A stretch of 64,000 bases of DNA from RGIG8700 sp045648505 (GTDB lineage: Bacteria; Bacillota; Clostridia; RGIG6154), in the NCBI GenBank assembly GCA_045648505.1, contig JAZROD010000053.1, forward strand, positions 3,868 through 67,867, in the 5' to 3' direction. The notes beneath the pieces were generated by a model. That model was not told the origin of the DNA. It was given only the letters and a program-made list of their open reading frames with translations, and ran no database searches. Shown one piece after another: positions 40,183-49,718 of the stretch (within the stretch, counting starts at the first letter, position 1; each line of letters starts with the position of its first letter). A program made the translations under genes and the position numbers.

Positions 40183-41586
40183 TTACTCCTTTAAAGTTTT
40201 TTGAAAGGCTCTTATCTGTAAATGTTTAAAAAGAAAACATATAAACAAAGATGTGCATGTAAATAAAATCAGTGAAAATATATTTACATCAAAAGTTATT
40301 GTGTTGAATGGTGCATAGGCAACGGTATATGCAGTTTCATAAATAAAATTGCATATTGTGTCGCATATAAATTTAAGTGGCGTTATATTTAAAATCATTG
40401 TTATGGGTGCCAGAATAAATAATAGTGGCACAGTAAGTGAGATTACAACATTTGTAACAATGGAGTATGTGGAAAGTGTACCAAAATACATCATCATTGC
40501 AGGGAATACGCCTATTTGTGCTGAAATTGTGGCACAGGCAGGGTCTCTTATCAGAGCAGGAAGCGGAGATAAAAGAGTTTTTATATATCCACTGCACATA
40601 ATTATTCCAAATGTTGCAGTAAATGAAAGCACAAAGCTTGCATTGTAAATTATATATCTGTTTGAGATTATCAGCATTATTGCTACAAGACAAAGTGCGT
40701 TCAGAGTGTCTTTATCTCTTTTGAAATAAACAGACACAATTGCAATAATAACCATCACGGATGCTCTTATTACCGATGGCGAACAACCTGTAACAAGGAT
40801 AAGTAAAAATAAAAACAGAATATATATAATATCTCTTAATATATTGGGTAGCTTTTTCAGGAAAACTGCAAGAATGCTCAAAAGGAGCATAACATGAAAG
40901 CCTGAGACAGAGGCAATATGTATACAACCTGAAATCTGCAATGCTTCATAATCTTCTTCAGTAATATTTTCTTTGTTACCAAGCATAAGACCCTGAATAA
41001 AAGCACAGGTGCGTGGATTTTTAAAGGTATTTGCTATTTTGTTGTTAAGGAAAATATTAAGACTTCTTGATTGCTTTGCAGGGAATGAGCCCTGATTGTG
41101 AGCAGTAATGGTGTAATTTTTCTCGCCTATAAATGCGGTGTAGAAGATTCCCTTGCTTTTCAGTTGCCTGTTGTAGTATTCATATTTTTCACCTGAATCG
41201 GCAGGCGATTTAAGTGTTAGTCCTTTAACAGTAACAACATCATTAACAACGGGTAACTCTTCACCATAAAAATATGCCTGAACCTTTTTGTTGTCTTTGT
41301 TAAGAATTTTACATACTGCAACCTTGTTCTTACCGCTGTAATCAGTTTCTATGACCAGAAGCTCACTGTCAAAAGGAACACCAATGTCTTTAGCCAAAGG
41401 TCCGTGTACAGTGTCTGCTTCGGTGATAATAAGAAGTAATGCAATTAAAAAGCCTGTAAGTACCGCAAATAGCAGTTCCTTTCTGAAAATAATCAAAAGT
41501 ATTGAAGAAACTGCTATTAAAACTAAAATATATAATGGGTTATATAAGCATAACGCTGCAATAAGAAATATGAGCGTATAAAACAA
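40183..41586 (-). CDS. comEC: ComEC/Rec2 family competence membrane protein, without beta-lactamase domain
   Basis: Channel for uptake of single-stranded DNA. 467 residues: an N-terminal membrane part with a DUF4131-like beta domain (residues 75-160) and the competence domain with QISGCIHIASVSGFHVMLLL and GCSPSVIRASVMVIIA, about ten helices. The C-terminal metallo-beta-lactamase domain of the roughly 750-residue Bacillus ComEC is absent. The nearest canonical start is TTG at 41586, 15 bases from AAAGGAG; an ATA at 41595 has the ideal eight-base spacing. No other competence genes are in the window. Could be for DNA uptake or a relic. Confidence 0.88.
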   Translation of the reverse strand: MFYTLIFLIAALCLYNPLYILVLIAVSSILLIIFRKELLFAVLTGFLIALLLIITEADTVHGPLAKDIGVPFDSELLVIETDYSGKNKVAVCKILNKDNKKVQAYFYGEELPVVNDVVTVKGLTLKSPADSGEKYEYYNRQLKSKGIFYTAFIGEKNYTITAHNQGSFPAKQSRSLNIFLNNKIANTFKNPRTCAFIQGLMLGNKENITEEDYEALQISGCIHIASVSGFHVMLLLSILAVFLKKLPNILRDIIYILFLFLLILVTGCSPSVIRASVMVIIAIVSVYFKRDKDTLNALCLVAIMLIISNRYIIYNASFVLSFTATFGIIMCSGYIKTLLSPLPALIRDPACATISAQIGVFPAMMMYFGTLSTYSIVTNVVISLTVPLLFILAPITMILNITPLKFICDTICNFIYETAYTVAYAPFNTITFDVNIFSLILFTCTSLFICFLFKHLQIRAFQKTLKE

Positions 41587-41608
41587 GAAATTTATAAGAA
41601 AAACTCCT

Positions 41609-43843
41609 TTAGCTTATTTTGATTTCGCCGTTTTCTTCAGTTACGGAAACAGAAGAACCGAACGGAATTGCCATATAAACGATTTTTTCTGCAACAATGT
41701 CACCGATATGCTTTTGAATTGTTCTTCTTAATTCTCGAGCACCGTATTTTTCACTGTAGCCTTTTTCTGCAAGGAAAGTAATTGCTTTTTCATCAACATA
41801 AAGTGAAATACCTTTTTCAAGGAGAGCTTCTTCCATTTCGGAAATGTTGAGTTTTGCAATTTTCTTGAAGTCTTCCACAGAAAGCTTGTTGAATGTTATA
41901 ATTTCATCAATTCTGTTTAAGATTTCAGGCTTGAATATTTTCTTTAACTTATCATTTGCAACAGCTTCCATATCAATTGAAGATTTGTTGAAGCCTAAAG
42001 TATCAGTACCAAAGCCGATACCTGCATTTGAAGTTAAAATAATAACGGTGTTTTCAAAGCTTACAACTCTGCCCTGAGAGTCTGTAAGTCTGCCTTCGTC
42101 AAGAATCTGTAATAAAATATTATAAACATTAGGATGAGCTTTTTCAATTTCATCAAAGAGAACAACACTGTATGGCTTTCTTCTTATTTTTTCAGTAAGC
42201 TGACCTGCTTCATCATAGCCAACATATCCCGGAGGAGAACCAATAAGCTTTGAAATTGAATGTTGCTCCTGAAATTCGGTCATATCAAGACGAATTAAAT
42301 CGTCAACAGAACCAAAAAGCTCTTCGGTAAGAACTTTTGCAAACTCTGTTTTTCCTACGCCTGTAGGACCAACAAAGATGAAGGATGCAGGACGGAGTCT
42401 TTTTTCAATACCTGCTCTTTTTCTTATAATGGCTTTAGAAACACTGTCTGCCGCTTTGTCCTGACCTATTATCTTCTTTTTAAGACTTTCGTTAAGGGCA
42501 GAAAGCTTATCTGAATCCTTCATTGTAAGCTTTTTCACAGGTACATTTGCCCACATTTCAATAACTTTTGCAATATCTTCAGTTGTTAAAACTGTGCTTT
42601 CACACTGTGGCTCTAAAGCTTCAATCTGATTTTTATATGAAATTTCTTTTGATTTAAGTGTTGCATTTTTTTCAAAAAAGTCTTCAGCTTTTTCGTCAAG
42701 GGTGCTTAACTCTGCTTCAATGCTTTTAAGCTTCTTTTTAAGAATTGTAAGCTCTGTTAAAACTTCGTTGTCAAGATTTGCGGCAGAACCAGCTTCGTCT
42801 ATAACATCAATAGCTTTATCAGGAAGGAATCTTCCGTAAATAAATCTTTTTGAAAGAACAACCGCCTGTTTGATAACTTCATCTGTAAGAGAAATATGGT
42901 GGTGTTCTTCGTAGTAATCCTTAATTCCTTTTATAATGTCAATTGTTTCTTCCACAGAAGGTTCTTCAACCATAACAGGCTGAAATCTTCTTTCGAGTGC
43001 AGAATCTTTTTCAATGTGCTTTCTGTATTCTGAAAGGGTAGTTGCACCGATGATCTGAATGTCGCCTCTTGCAAGTGCAGGTTTTAAAATGTTTGCGGCA
43101 GTAAGACTTCCTTCTGTTCCGCCTGCGCTGACAATGGTGTGAACTTCGTCTATAACAAGAACAACATTTCCTCTTTCTTTTGCTTCATCTATTATGGCTT
43201 TAACACGCTGTTCAAACTGACCTCTGAACTGTGTTCCTGCAACAAGTGCGGTAAAGTCCATAAGATAGATTTCCTTATCAAGAAGCTTTGAAGGTACTTT
43301 ACCTTCAACTATTTTAAGTGCTAAAGCTTCTGCAATTGCAGTTTTACCAACACCCGGCTCACCAATTAAAGCAGGGTTGTTTTTAGCGCGTCTGTTCAGT
43401 ATCTGTATAACTCTTAAAAGTTCTTTATCTCTGCCGATAATTCTGTCTACTTTGCCGTTTTTGGCTTTATTATTTAAATTTGTGCCGTAAGTATCAAGCT
43501 GAGATTTCTTTTGCTTTTTGTGTGAATCTTTTTTCTTGTCCGACTTAACCGCATCATCAGTTAAATCTTCATCACGCTGTGGGAAAGGGAACATTGAAAA
43601 AGGATTCATATTTTCAAATTCTTCTTCGTCCATATCGCCGTTTTCTATCATACTTTCAAGCTGATCTTCCATATCTTCAAGCATTTCAGGGGTAACACCC
43701 AGCTTTTTCATCATATCGTCAATAGGAGCAAGCCCCAGTGATTGAGCACAGGAAATACAATAGCCTTCATCAATCTGCTTTGTACCCTCTATTTTTTTTA
43801 TCATTATAACAGCTCGTCTTTTTTGGCATTTAGTACATAACAT
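41609..43843 (-). CDS. clpE: Clp protease ATPase subunit, ClpE-like
   Basis: AAA+ unfoldase of 744 residues working with ClpP. The N-terminus is a zinc-finger-like domain, MLCTKCQKRRAVIMIKK ... GYCISCAQSLGL, which distinguishes ClpE from ClpC. Then an acidic linker, AAA-1 with ALIGEPGVGKTAIAEALA and VLVIDEVHTI, a coiled-coil middle region (about 385-430), and AAA-2 with FVGPTGVGKTEFAKVL and VVLFDEIEKAH. It lies in the same strand and probably the same operon as the ROK regulator upstream (17-base gap) and comEC downstream. ClpE is heat- and disulfide-stress-linked in Bacillus; no CtsR box was recognised here. Confidence 0.9.
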   Translation of the reverse strand: MLCTKCQKRRAVIMIKKIEGTKQIDEGYCISCAQSLGLAPIDDMMKKLGVTPEMLEDMEDQLESMIENGDMDEEEFENMNPFSMFPFPQRDEDLTDDAVKSDKKKDSHKKQKKSQLDTYGTNLNNKAKNGKVDRIIGRDKELLRVIQILNRRAKNNPALIGEPGVGKTAIAEALALKIVEGKVPSKLLDKEIYLMDFTALVAGTQFRGQFEQRVKAIIDEAKERGNVVLVIDEVHTIVSAGGTEGSLTAANILKPALARGDIQIIGATTLSEYRKHIEKDSALERRFQPVMVEEPSVEETIDIIKGIKDYYEEHHHISLTDEVIKQAVVLSKRFIYGRFLPDKAIDVIDEAGSAANLDNEVLTELTILKKKLKSIEAELSTLDEKAEDFFEKNATLKSKEISYKNQIEALEPQCESTVLTTEDIAKVIEMWANVPVKKLTMKDSDKLSALNESLKKKIIGQDKAADSVSKAIIRKRAGIEKRLRPASFIFVGPTGVGKTEFAKVLTEELFGSVDDLIRLDMTEFQEQHSISKLIGSPPGYVGYDEAGQLTEKIRRKPYSVVLFDEIEKAHPNVYNILLQILDEGRLTDSQGRVVSFENTVIILTSNAGIGFGTDTLGFNKSSIDMEAVANDKLKKIFKPEILNRIDEIITFNKLSVEDFKKIAKLNISEMEEALLEKGISLYVDEKAITFLAEKGYSEKYGARELRRTIQKHIGDIVAEKIVYMAIPFGSSVSVTEENGEIKIS

Positions 43844-43860
43844 TTATTAAAAATCCTCCG

Positions 43861-45012
43861 TTATTTTGCATTTCTGAAAAAATTATGGTCGAAAACTGCG
43901 GTAACAGCACCAATAAGAGGCGCATTTTCTTTGAATCCTGAATATTCAATATTGGAAAAATCGCAGTTTTGTGAAACTTCTTTTTTAATTGTTCTTAAAA
44001 GGTCAATTCCGCCTGATGTAATGGTGTTACCAAGAACAACAAGCATAGGGTCGTAAACTTTAACAAGATTGGTTATTGCAACAGAAACGTATCCTGCAAA
44101 TTTATCAAGAGCTTCTTTGCATTGTGAATTGCCGTTTTCTGCAGAAAGTACAACCTTTTTAAAGGTTACCTTTTCATCAGGAGCAAAACATTCCTTAACA
44201 GAACTTATAACCCTGTCGGTATTGGCATAAAGCTCAAGACAACCTCTGTTTCCGCATTTGCATTGTTCACCGTTTATATTAATGGTTGTATGTCCAATTT
44301 CGCAGGAAAGTCCGTTTGCACCAACAATAAGCTTGTCATTTATAATTGCAGAAGCACCAACACCGCCCGAAACACCAAGAAAAACAACATTGTTGATACC
44401 TCTTGCAATTCCGTAGAATTTTTCCGCAAGTATGGCACAGTCATTGTTTCTTCTTAAATACACGGGAAGGTTGAATCTTGTTTTAACAGGAACAACAATA
44501 TCAAGATTTGAAATGTTGTAGAAATTTGTGGGATTCAATAGTCTGCCTTTTTTTAAATCAAGTGGACCGATACAGGAAATCCCGATACCTGTTATCTGCA
44601 CATTTGATGCTTCAATAAGTGTTTTTACCGTTGTTATGATATATTCTATGAGCAGTTCACCTGTAAGCTGATTGTTAAAGTCTATGTTATGACTTGTGAT
44701 AACATTTCCCTTTATATCGCACACACAACCTTCAAGATGGCTTCTTGTGATATTTATACCAACTGCACAAACGCAGTTATCATTAAGCTCTAAAAGTATG
44801 GGCTTCTTTTTTCCTGTACTTGAAAGATCAACCCCTGCTTCTTTAATATATCCAAGCTCTGAAAATTCATTTATTATATTGGTAAGTGACATTTTGGAAA
44901 GACCGCTTCTGTTTGCAAGCTCAATTCTTGATATAGGTGCATTGAGCGCAAGCATACTTAAAACGGCATTTCTGTTAAAAAGCTTATTGTTTTTTGAATT
45001 GTTCGGCTTCAA
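43861..45012 (-). CDS. ROK family transcriptional regulator
   Basis: NagC/XylR-type repressor of 383 residues. N-terminal winged helix-turn-helix (NRNAVLSMLALNAPISRIELANRSGLSKMSLTNII), then a sugar-kinase-like ROK domain with the zinc motif CKCGNRGCLELYAN and GVSGGVGASAIIN. TTG start at 45012 with GGAGGTG six bases upstream. The likely ligand is a sugar; catalytic kinase residues were not checked. First gene of a four-gene minus-strand set ending in holA, which is an odd place for a sugar repressor. Confidence 0.9.
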   Translation of the reverse strand: MKPNNSKNNKLFNRNAVLSMLALNAPISRIELANRSGLSKMSLTNIINEFSELGYIKEAGVDLSSTGKKKPILLELNDNCVCAVGINITRSHLEGCVCDIKGNVITSHNIDFNNQLTGELLIEYIITTVKTLIEASNVQITGIGISCIGPLDLKKGRLLNPTNFYNISNLDIVVPVKTRFNLPVYLRRNNDCAILAEKFYGIARGINNVVFLGVSGGVGASAIINDKLIVGANGLSCEIGHTTININGEQCKCGNRGCLELYANTDRVISSVKECFAPDEKVTFKKVVLSAENGNSQCKEALDKFAGYVSVAITNLVKVYDPMLVVLGNTITSGGIDLLRTIKKEVSQNCDFSNIEYSGFKENAPLIGAVTAVFDHNFFRNAK

Positions 45013-45044
45013 ATCGCCACCTCCAAAATAAATATATTCATATT

Positions 45045-45073
45045 ATTATACTATAAAAACTCTGAAAGGTCAA
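45045..45073 (-). promoter_or_regulatory. Promoter of the ROK-clpE-comEC-holA operon
   Basis: On the minus strand TTGACC (45073-45068), 17 bases, TATAAT (45050-45045). Confidence 0.82.
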
Positions 45074-45082
45074 ATTTTTTAA

Positions 45083-45111
45083 GAATAAAAAAACATTTAT
45101 TCTGCAAAATA
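45083..45111 (+). promoter_or_regulatory. Possible sigma-G-type promoter of spoVAC
   Basis: GAATA (45083-45087), 17 bases, CAAAATA (45105-45111). This resembles the forespore consensus loosely, and no vegetative promoter is seen; spoVA genes are sigma-G-controlled in Bacillus. Confidence 0.35.
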
Positions 45112-45129
45112 ACAGAAGAGGTGTTTTTT

Positions 45130-45567
45130 ATGAATATGAGTAAAAGTGAATATAAAAAGTATGTGCAGAAAAAGACAAAGAATTCTCCGCTTTTAATGAA
45201 TTTTGTCAAAGCATTCTGCACAGGCGGACTTATATGTATTATAGGGCAGTTGTTAAATGACGGATACCTTGGTCTTGGTTTTGTAAAAGAGCAGGCAGGA
45301 ACTTTATCAAGTATAAGTCTTATATTTTTAAGTGCCCTTTTCACATCACTTGGAATATATGACAGAATTGCAAAATTTGCAGGAGCAGGAACTTTAGTAC
45401 CCATAACAGGCTTTGCCAATGCGGTTGTTTCGCCTGCTATCGAATTTAAAGATGAAGGTTATGTTCTGGGACTTGCGGCAAATATATTTAAAATTGCAGG
45501 TCCTGTTATAACTTACGGCGTAATTGCTTCGGTTATATCGGGAGTAATATTTTATATAATGGGGTGA
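45130..45567 (+). CDS. spoVAC: Stage V sporulation protein AC
   Basis: Membrane protein of the SpoVA channel that moves dipicolinic acid into the forespore and out at germination; the AC protein is mechanosensitive in Bacillus. 145 residues with KKTKNSPLLMNFVKAFCTGGLICIIGQ and the GAGTLVPITGFANAVVSPAIEFK motif. ATG at 45130 after AGAGGTG. Followed by spoVAD and spoVAE in the standard order. Confidence 0.95.
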   Translation: MNMSKSEYKKYVQKKTKNSPLLMNFVKAFCTGGLICIIGQLLNDGYLGLGFVKEQAGTLSSISLIFLSALFTSLGIYDRIAKFAGAGTLVPITGFANAVVSPAIEFKDEGYVLGLAANIFKIAGPVITYGVIASVISGVIFYIMG

Positions 45568-45571
45568 TTTG

Positions 45572-46567
45572 ATGCAGACAATTATTTTAAATAACAAACC
45601 AACTCTTTTAGGAACAGCCTGTATTGTTGGTAAAAAAGAGAATGACGGTAATCTTTCCAATTTTTATGATGCGGTTATTTTAGATGGAAGATATGGTAAA
45701 AAGTCCTGGGAAGAAGCGGAAAGCGAAATGCAGAAAAGTGCCGCCAATATGCTTTTGAAAAAAACAAACAAAAGTACAGACGATATTGACTTTTTGTTTG
45801 GCGGAGACCTTTTGAATCAATGTATGGGAACGAGCTTTGGCATAACAAAATTAAATATACCTTTTTTCGGCATTTATGGTGCTTGTTCAACTTTTTGTGA
45901 AGGTCTTATTCTTTCATCAATATGTGTAGACGGCGGATATGGAAAAAATGTTATGTGCACCAGTTCAAGTCACTTCTGCACAAGCGAAAGACAGTTCAGA
46001 TTCCCACTTGAATATGGTGGCCAGAGAGCCCCTGCAGCACAATGGACCGTAACAGGTGCAGGCGCGGCACTGGTTTCTGATGAAGAAGGTGATATCCGTA
46101 TAACAGCAGTAACCCCGGGCAAAGTAGTAGACCTTGGAATTACAGACGCCGCCAATATGGGTGCCGCCATGGCCCCTGCCGCAGTTGATACCATAACAAC
46201 TCATTTTAATGACAGGAATTTAAAAGGCGATTATTTTGATATGGTTGTGACGGGGGACTTGGGAAAAATAGGTTATAGTATTGCCAAAGAGCAGATAATT
46301 AAAAAAGGGATAGATATAAAAAACAGATATTATGACTGCGGTATGCTTATTTATAAGGAAGAACAGGATACACATGCAGGTGGTTCGGGATGCGGATGCT
46401 GTGCATCGGTTTTTTCGGGATATATTTATGATTTACTGAAAAAGGGTGAAGTGGACAAGGTGCTTTTGGTGGCAACCGGTGCTTTAATGAGTACAACGAG
46501 TGCATTTCAGGGCAACAGTATTCCGGGGATTGCTCATGCAGTAGCGATAGAAAGGGTGGAAAAATGA
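45572..46567 (+). CDS. spoVAD: Stage V sporulation protein AD
   Basis: Thiolase-fold protein of the SpoVA complex that binds dipicolinic acid. 331 residues with FGGDLLNQCMGTSFGI, PFFGIYGACSTFCEGL and GGSGCGCCASVF. ATG at 45572 (preceded by GGGGTGA); it ends in a four-base overlap with spoVAE. Confidence 0.96.
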   Translation: MQTIILNNKPTLLGTACIVGKKENDGNLSNFYDAVILDGRYGKKSWEEAESEMQKSAANMLLKKTNKSTDDIDFLFGGDLLNQCMGTSFGITKLNIPFFGIYGACSTFCEGLILSSICVDGGYGKNVMCTSSSHFCTSERQFRFPLEYGGQRAPAAQWTVTGAGAALVSDEEGDIRITAVTPGKVVDLGITDAANMGAAMAPAAVDTITTHFNDRNLKGDYFDMVVTGDLGKIGYSIAKEQIIKKGIDIKNRYYDCGMLIYKEEQDTHAGGSGCGCCASVFSGYIYDLLKKGEVDKVLLVATGALMSTTSAFQGNSIPGIAHAVAIERVEK

Positions 46568-46917
46568 TTTATTTATGGGCTTTTGTTATTGGCGGTGCGT
46601 TGTGTGGCATCGGACAGATTCTGATTGACAAAACTATGTTAACCCCTGCGAGAATTCTTGTTATGTATGTTGTAATTGGTGTTATATTAGGCTCTTTTGG
46701 AATTTACGAAAAACTTATAGACTTTGCAGGTGCAGGTGCAACAGTACCGCTTACAGGTTTTGGGAACTTACTTGCAAAAGGTGTTAAAGAAGCAATTGCA
46801 AAAGACGGAATTGTGGGAATTTTCACAGGTGGACTTACCGCATCTGCAGGTGGTATCTGTGCCGCAATATTTTTTGGTTATCTGGGCGCTATGTTTTCAA
46901 AAAGCAAAGAAAAATAA
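46564..46917 (+). CDS. spoVAE: Stage V sporulation protein AE
   Basis: Third SpoVA membrane protein, 117 residues, paralogous in pattern to SpoVAC (FAGAGATVPLTGFGNLLAKGVKEA). Translationally coupled to spoVAD through the ATGA overlap. The set AC-AD-AE is the minimal form found in Clostridia, without AA, AB or AF. Confidence 0.95.
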   Translation: MIYLWAFVIGGALCGIGQILIDKTMLTPARILVMYVVIGVILGSFGIYEKLIDFAGAGATVPLTGFGNLLAKGVKEAIAKDGIVGIFTGGLTASAGGICAAIFFGYLGAMFSKSKEK

Positions 46918-46920
46918 GTC

Positions 46921-46949
46921 TTGAAAAATGAGCATATAAATAGTATAAT
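46921..46949 (+). promoter_or_regulatory. Promoter of murI
   Basis: TTGAAA (46921-46926), 17 bases, TATAAT (46944-46949). Confidence 0.78.
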
Positions 46950-46970
46950 AAACAAAAAGGAGGGGAGCAG

Positions 46971-47729
46971 ATGAAAAATTCACCAATAGGTGTTTTCGAC
47001 TCAGGTGTAGGCGGAATAAGTGTTTTAAATGAGCTTGTTCGTCTTATGCCAAATGAGAATTTCATATATTTCGGCGACTCTGAAAATGCTCCCTATGGAA
47101 CAAAAAGTCTTGAAGAAATAAAGGAACTTACAGTTAATAATGCAAAATTTTTAGTTGAAAATGGTGTTAAAGCAATAGTTATTGCATGTAATACTGCAAC
47201 CTCTGCAGGGGCAAAGAAAGTAAGAGAAATGTTTGATATTCCGGTAATTGGAATAGAACCTGCATTAAAACCTGCAGCGCTTATGAGCGAAAATCCTAAA
47301 ATTGCAGTAATGGCAACACCCCTTACTCTTAAGCTTGAAAAATTTGCAAATCTTATGGAAAAATTTGATGACAATGCAGTAATTTATACCATTGAATGTC
47401 CTGAAATAGTTGGCTTTGTTGAAAAAGGTATTTTAGATGGTGTTGAGATAGAAAACTGCATCAGAAAATATTTTGAACCTTTTAAAGATGTAAAGCTTGA
47501 CGGTGTTGTGCTTGGTTGTACCCATTATCCCTTTGTAAAAGAGGTAATCAGGAAAGTCGTTGGAGAAAATGTTAAGCTTTTTGACGGTGGCGAGGGAACT
47601 GCAAAGGAACTTTTAAGACAATTAAAAGAAAAAAATCTCCTTTCCGAAAGAAATCAGAAAGGAAATGTAAAATTTTTAAACAGTTCAGGAAATACAGAAA
47701 TTGAAGAAAAATTATTTAAGGAGCGATAA
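46971..47729 (+). CDS. murI: Glutamate racemase
   Basis: Makes D-glutamate for peptidoglycan. Catalytic cysteines in VIACNTATSAGA and VLGCTHYPFVKE, with the N-terminal GVFDSGVGGISVLNEL and YFGDSENAPYGTKS. 252 residues. Preceded by AAGGAGGGGAG. Single-gene unit; its last bases form the 5' arm of a terminator. Confidence 0.97.
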   Translation: MKNSPIGVFDSGVGGISVLNELVRLMPNENFIYFGDSENAPYGTKSLEEIKELTVNNAKFLVENGVKAIVIACNTATSAGAKKVREMFDIPVIGIEPALKPAALMSENPKIAVMATPLTLKLEKFANLMEKFDDNAVIYTIECPEIVGFVEKGILDGVEIENCIRKYFEPFKDVKLDGVVLGCTHYPFVKEVIRKVVGENVKLFDGGEGTAKELLRQLKEKNLLSERNQKGNVKFLNSSGNTEIEEKLFKER

Positions 47730-47743
47730 AATCGCTCCTTTTA
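47718..47743. terminator. Bidirectional terminator between murI and the isochorismatase gene
   Basis: AAGGAGCGAT (47718-47727) pairs perfectly with ATCGCTCCTT (47731-47740), overlapping the end of murI and abutting the stop of the convergent gene. Confidence 0.85.
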
Positions 47744-48247
47744 AATTACTTCTATCTGGCACATTTTCATAGCATTTAAAGCATTCTGGTGACTTTCAGG
47801 AGTAACTCCTGCACAACATTTAGAGTCTACCGAGATTTTAATTTCAGGGAAATGTGCTTTTAAAATCATTGCATTTGAAATAACACAGATGTCTGTGCAT
47901 AAGCCTATTAAAGTTATTGAAGAAACATCCTTAACCTTTTCAATGATTTCAGGAAGTTCTTTAGAACCAAAAGTTATTTTGTCTATGGGTTCGTTTTTCA
48001 CAAAAGGTTTTAAAGCATCGCAGATTTCAAAACCGTATGTACCCTTGATACAATGGGGAACAGGAAGATTTTTTCCTTCCTGTGTGCTCATATAATTTTC
48101 AAAGTGAGTATCTCTTGTAAAGAAAACTTCTCCGTTGAAATTTTTGATTTTGTCTTGGCAGTTTTTAACAATTCCAACCGCTTCTTTTGTTCCAAGAGCA
48201 CCATCAATGAAATCGTTTTGCATATCAACAACAATTAAAATATCCAT
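47741..48247 (-). CDS. Isochorismatase-family cysteine hydrolase (nicotinamidase-like)
   Basis: 168-residue hydrolase with the triad expected in the family: Asp in LIVVDMQNDFIDGALG, Lys in KITFGSKELPE region, and Cys in LIGLCTDICVISNAM. The DTHFENYMSTQEGKNLPVPHC segment resembles the nicotinamidase metal site (Asp/His). Deamidation of nicotinamide is possible. Lies four bases behind the M20 peptidase gene and is probably co-transcribed with it. Confidence 0.85.
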   Translation of the reverse strand: MDILIVVDMQNDFIDGALGTKEAVGIVKNCQDKIKNFNGEVFFTRDTHFENYMSTQEGKNLPVPHCIKGTYGFEICDALKPFVKNEPIDKITFGSKELPEIIEKVKDVSSITLIGLCTDICVISNAMILKAHFPEIKISVDSKCCAGVTPESHQNALNAMKMCQIEVI

Positions 48248-48251
48248 AAAT

Positions 48252-49667
48252 TTACTCCTTTGTTAAATAGTCTGATTCAAGAATAAAGAGAATAATGATT
48301 TTTATTGATTCTATAAGTGCCTCAATATCTATTGTTTCGTCAGGCTGATGGTAAGAGCCGTGACCTTCAGGAAAATCAGGCTTAACTGCCTTATATGGTG
48401 CATAGTTGCCGATTGAGAAAGCATTTTTTAAATGTCTTGAGTATGTTCCCCCTGAAATATAGGCAGGCTTTGCAGTTTCATCACCTGAAATGTTTTTATA
48501 AACATCAAGCATTGCATCTGCATAAGGACTTCCGTTGTGGTTGTAGCCAACAGAGTCGTTAGCAACATTTATATCCCATTTATCTGAAAGTCTCATAACT
48601 CTTTCTTTGATTTCTTCGTTTGTGTAAACTAAACCGTATCTTGTATCAAAGGTAATAAATGCCTTGCCGTCTTTTAAATCAGCAATACCGTTTGCACAGG
48701 TAAGCTTGCCAAAATATTCGTCTTCACTGTCAATGCCGAAGTATTTACCCTCATAGCCTTCAAGTGCTTTTGACATTTCTTCTAAAATTGCTCTGTCATT
48801 CTCGCAAATAGCTTTTATGCCTTTTAATGCATTTACTGCTTTCAAGCCTGCGTTGTCTGAATGTTCAGGATGTGCCGCGTGGCTTGACATTCCCTTGAAT
48901 GTTAAAGAAATAATGCTATTATCAACAACAGGATTGAGGTTTAAGTCTGTAAGTTCTTTTAAAAGTTCTTCGCTGTAATCAATTTCAACTTCAACCTTGT
49001 CAAGAACCACATTATATGCACATCCGCCTTTAAATTTTTTGATTTGTTCAAAAGGCTTTTTAGCGGTAAGATTAAAGTGGAAAATTCCTTTTTCACCTTT
49101 AACTAATGGGTAGTTTGCATCAGGAACAAGGGTAAGTTCAGGGGTAGGCTCATCTTTTGCAAAATTTTCAATGTCAATCATTCCTGTTTCTTCGTTTATG
49201 CCTGTGATCATCTGTAATTTACAGTTTAAATTAAAACCTAAATCTCTTATTGCTTTTGCCGCATAAAGAGCAGAAACTATACCTGATTTATTGTCGTTAC
49301 AACCTCTGCCGATAATATATCTGCCTGATACAATGGGTTCAAAAGGTTTTGTATATATCCAACTGTCATCAACGGGAACAACATCACCGTGAGCAAAAAT
49401 ACCTATAGTTTTTTTGCCATCGCCATAGGTTGCGTAGCCATATCCTTTTTCGTGCTTTGCAACTGCTTTAAAACCGTTGTCCTCATAAAGCTTTGTTGCA
49501 GCGTCAAGCAATTGATGGCATTCTTTACCAAATGGCATACCTTCAACTGCTTCTCCCTGAACTGATGGAATTTTAACAAGCTCCATAAGTTCGTTTACAA
49601 TGTTTTCTTTGTTATCTTCAAGATATTTATCAATTTTTTTAATATTTTCTTCGTTACAGAATTTCAT
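48252..49667 (-). CDS. M20 family dipeptidase (PepV/Sapep-like)
   Basis: Zinc exopeptidase of 471 residues. Metal-site motifs: IFAHGDVVPVDD (His, Asp), GRGCNDNKSGIV (Asp), INEETGMIDIENF (Glu pair, catalytic Glu) and the late SGGTYSRHL. The lid domain lies between about residues 180 and 390. ATG at 49667 follows AAGAAGGATGTGAC; the frame is open 11 codons further but lacks a ribosome site. Cytoplasmic peptide utilisation is likely. Confidence 0.92.
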   Translation of the reverse strand: MKFCNEENIKKIDKYLEDNKENIVNELMELVKIPSVQGEAVEGMPFGKECHQLLDAATKLYEDNGFKAVAKHEKGYGYATYGDGKKTIGIFAHGDVVPVDDSWIYTKPFEPIVSGRYIIGRGCNDNKSGIVSALYAAKAIRDLGFNLNCKLQMITGINEETGMIDIENFAKDEPTPELTLVPDANYPLVKGEKGIFHFNLTAKKPFEQIKKFKGGCAYNVVLDKVEVEIDYSEELLKELTDLNLNPVVDNSIISLTFKGMSSHAAHPEHSDNAGLKAVNALKGIKAICENDRAILEEMSKALEGYEGKYFGIDSEDEYFGKLTCANGIADLKDGKAFITFDTRYGLVYTNEEIKERVMRLSDKWDINVANDSVGYNHNGSPYADAMLDVYKNISGDETAKPAYISGGTYSRHLKNAFSIGNYAPYKAVKPDFPEGHGSYHQPDETIDIEALIESIKIIILFILESDYLTKE

Positions 49668-49688
49668 AATGTCACATCCTTCTTTGAG

Positions 49689-49718
49689 AGTATACCACAT
49701 TTTACCTTATATTGACAA
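49689..49718 (-). promoter_or_regulatory. Promoter of the M20 peptidase operon
   Basis: On the minus strand TTGTCA (49718-49713), 18 bases, TATACT (49694-49689). Its -35 box overlaps the -35 of the divergent phosphatase promoter. Confidence 0.65.
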
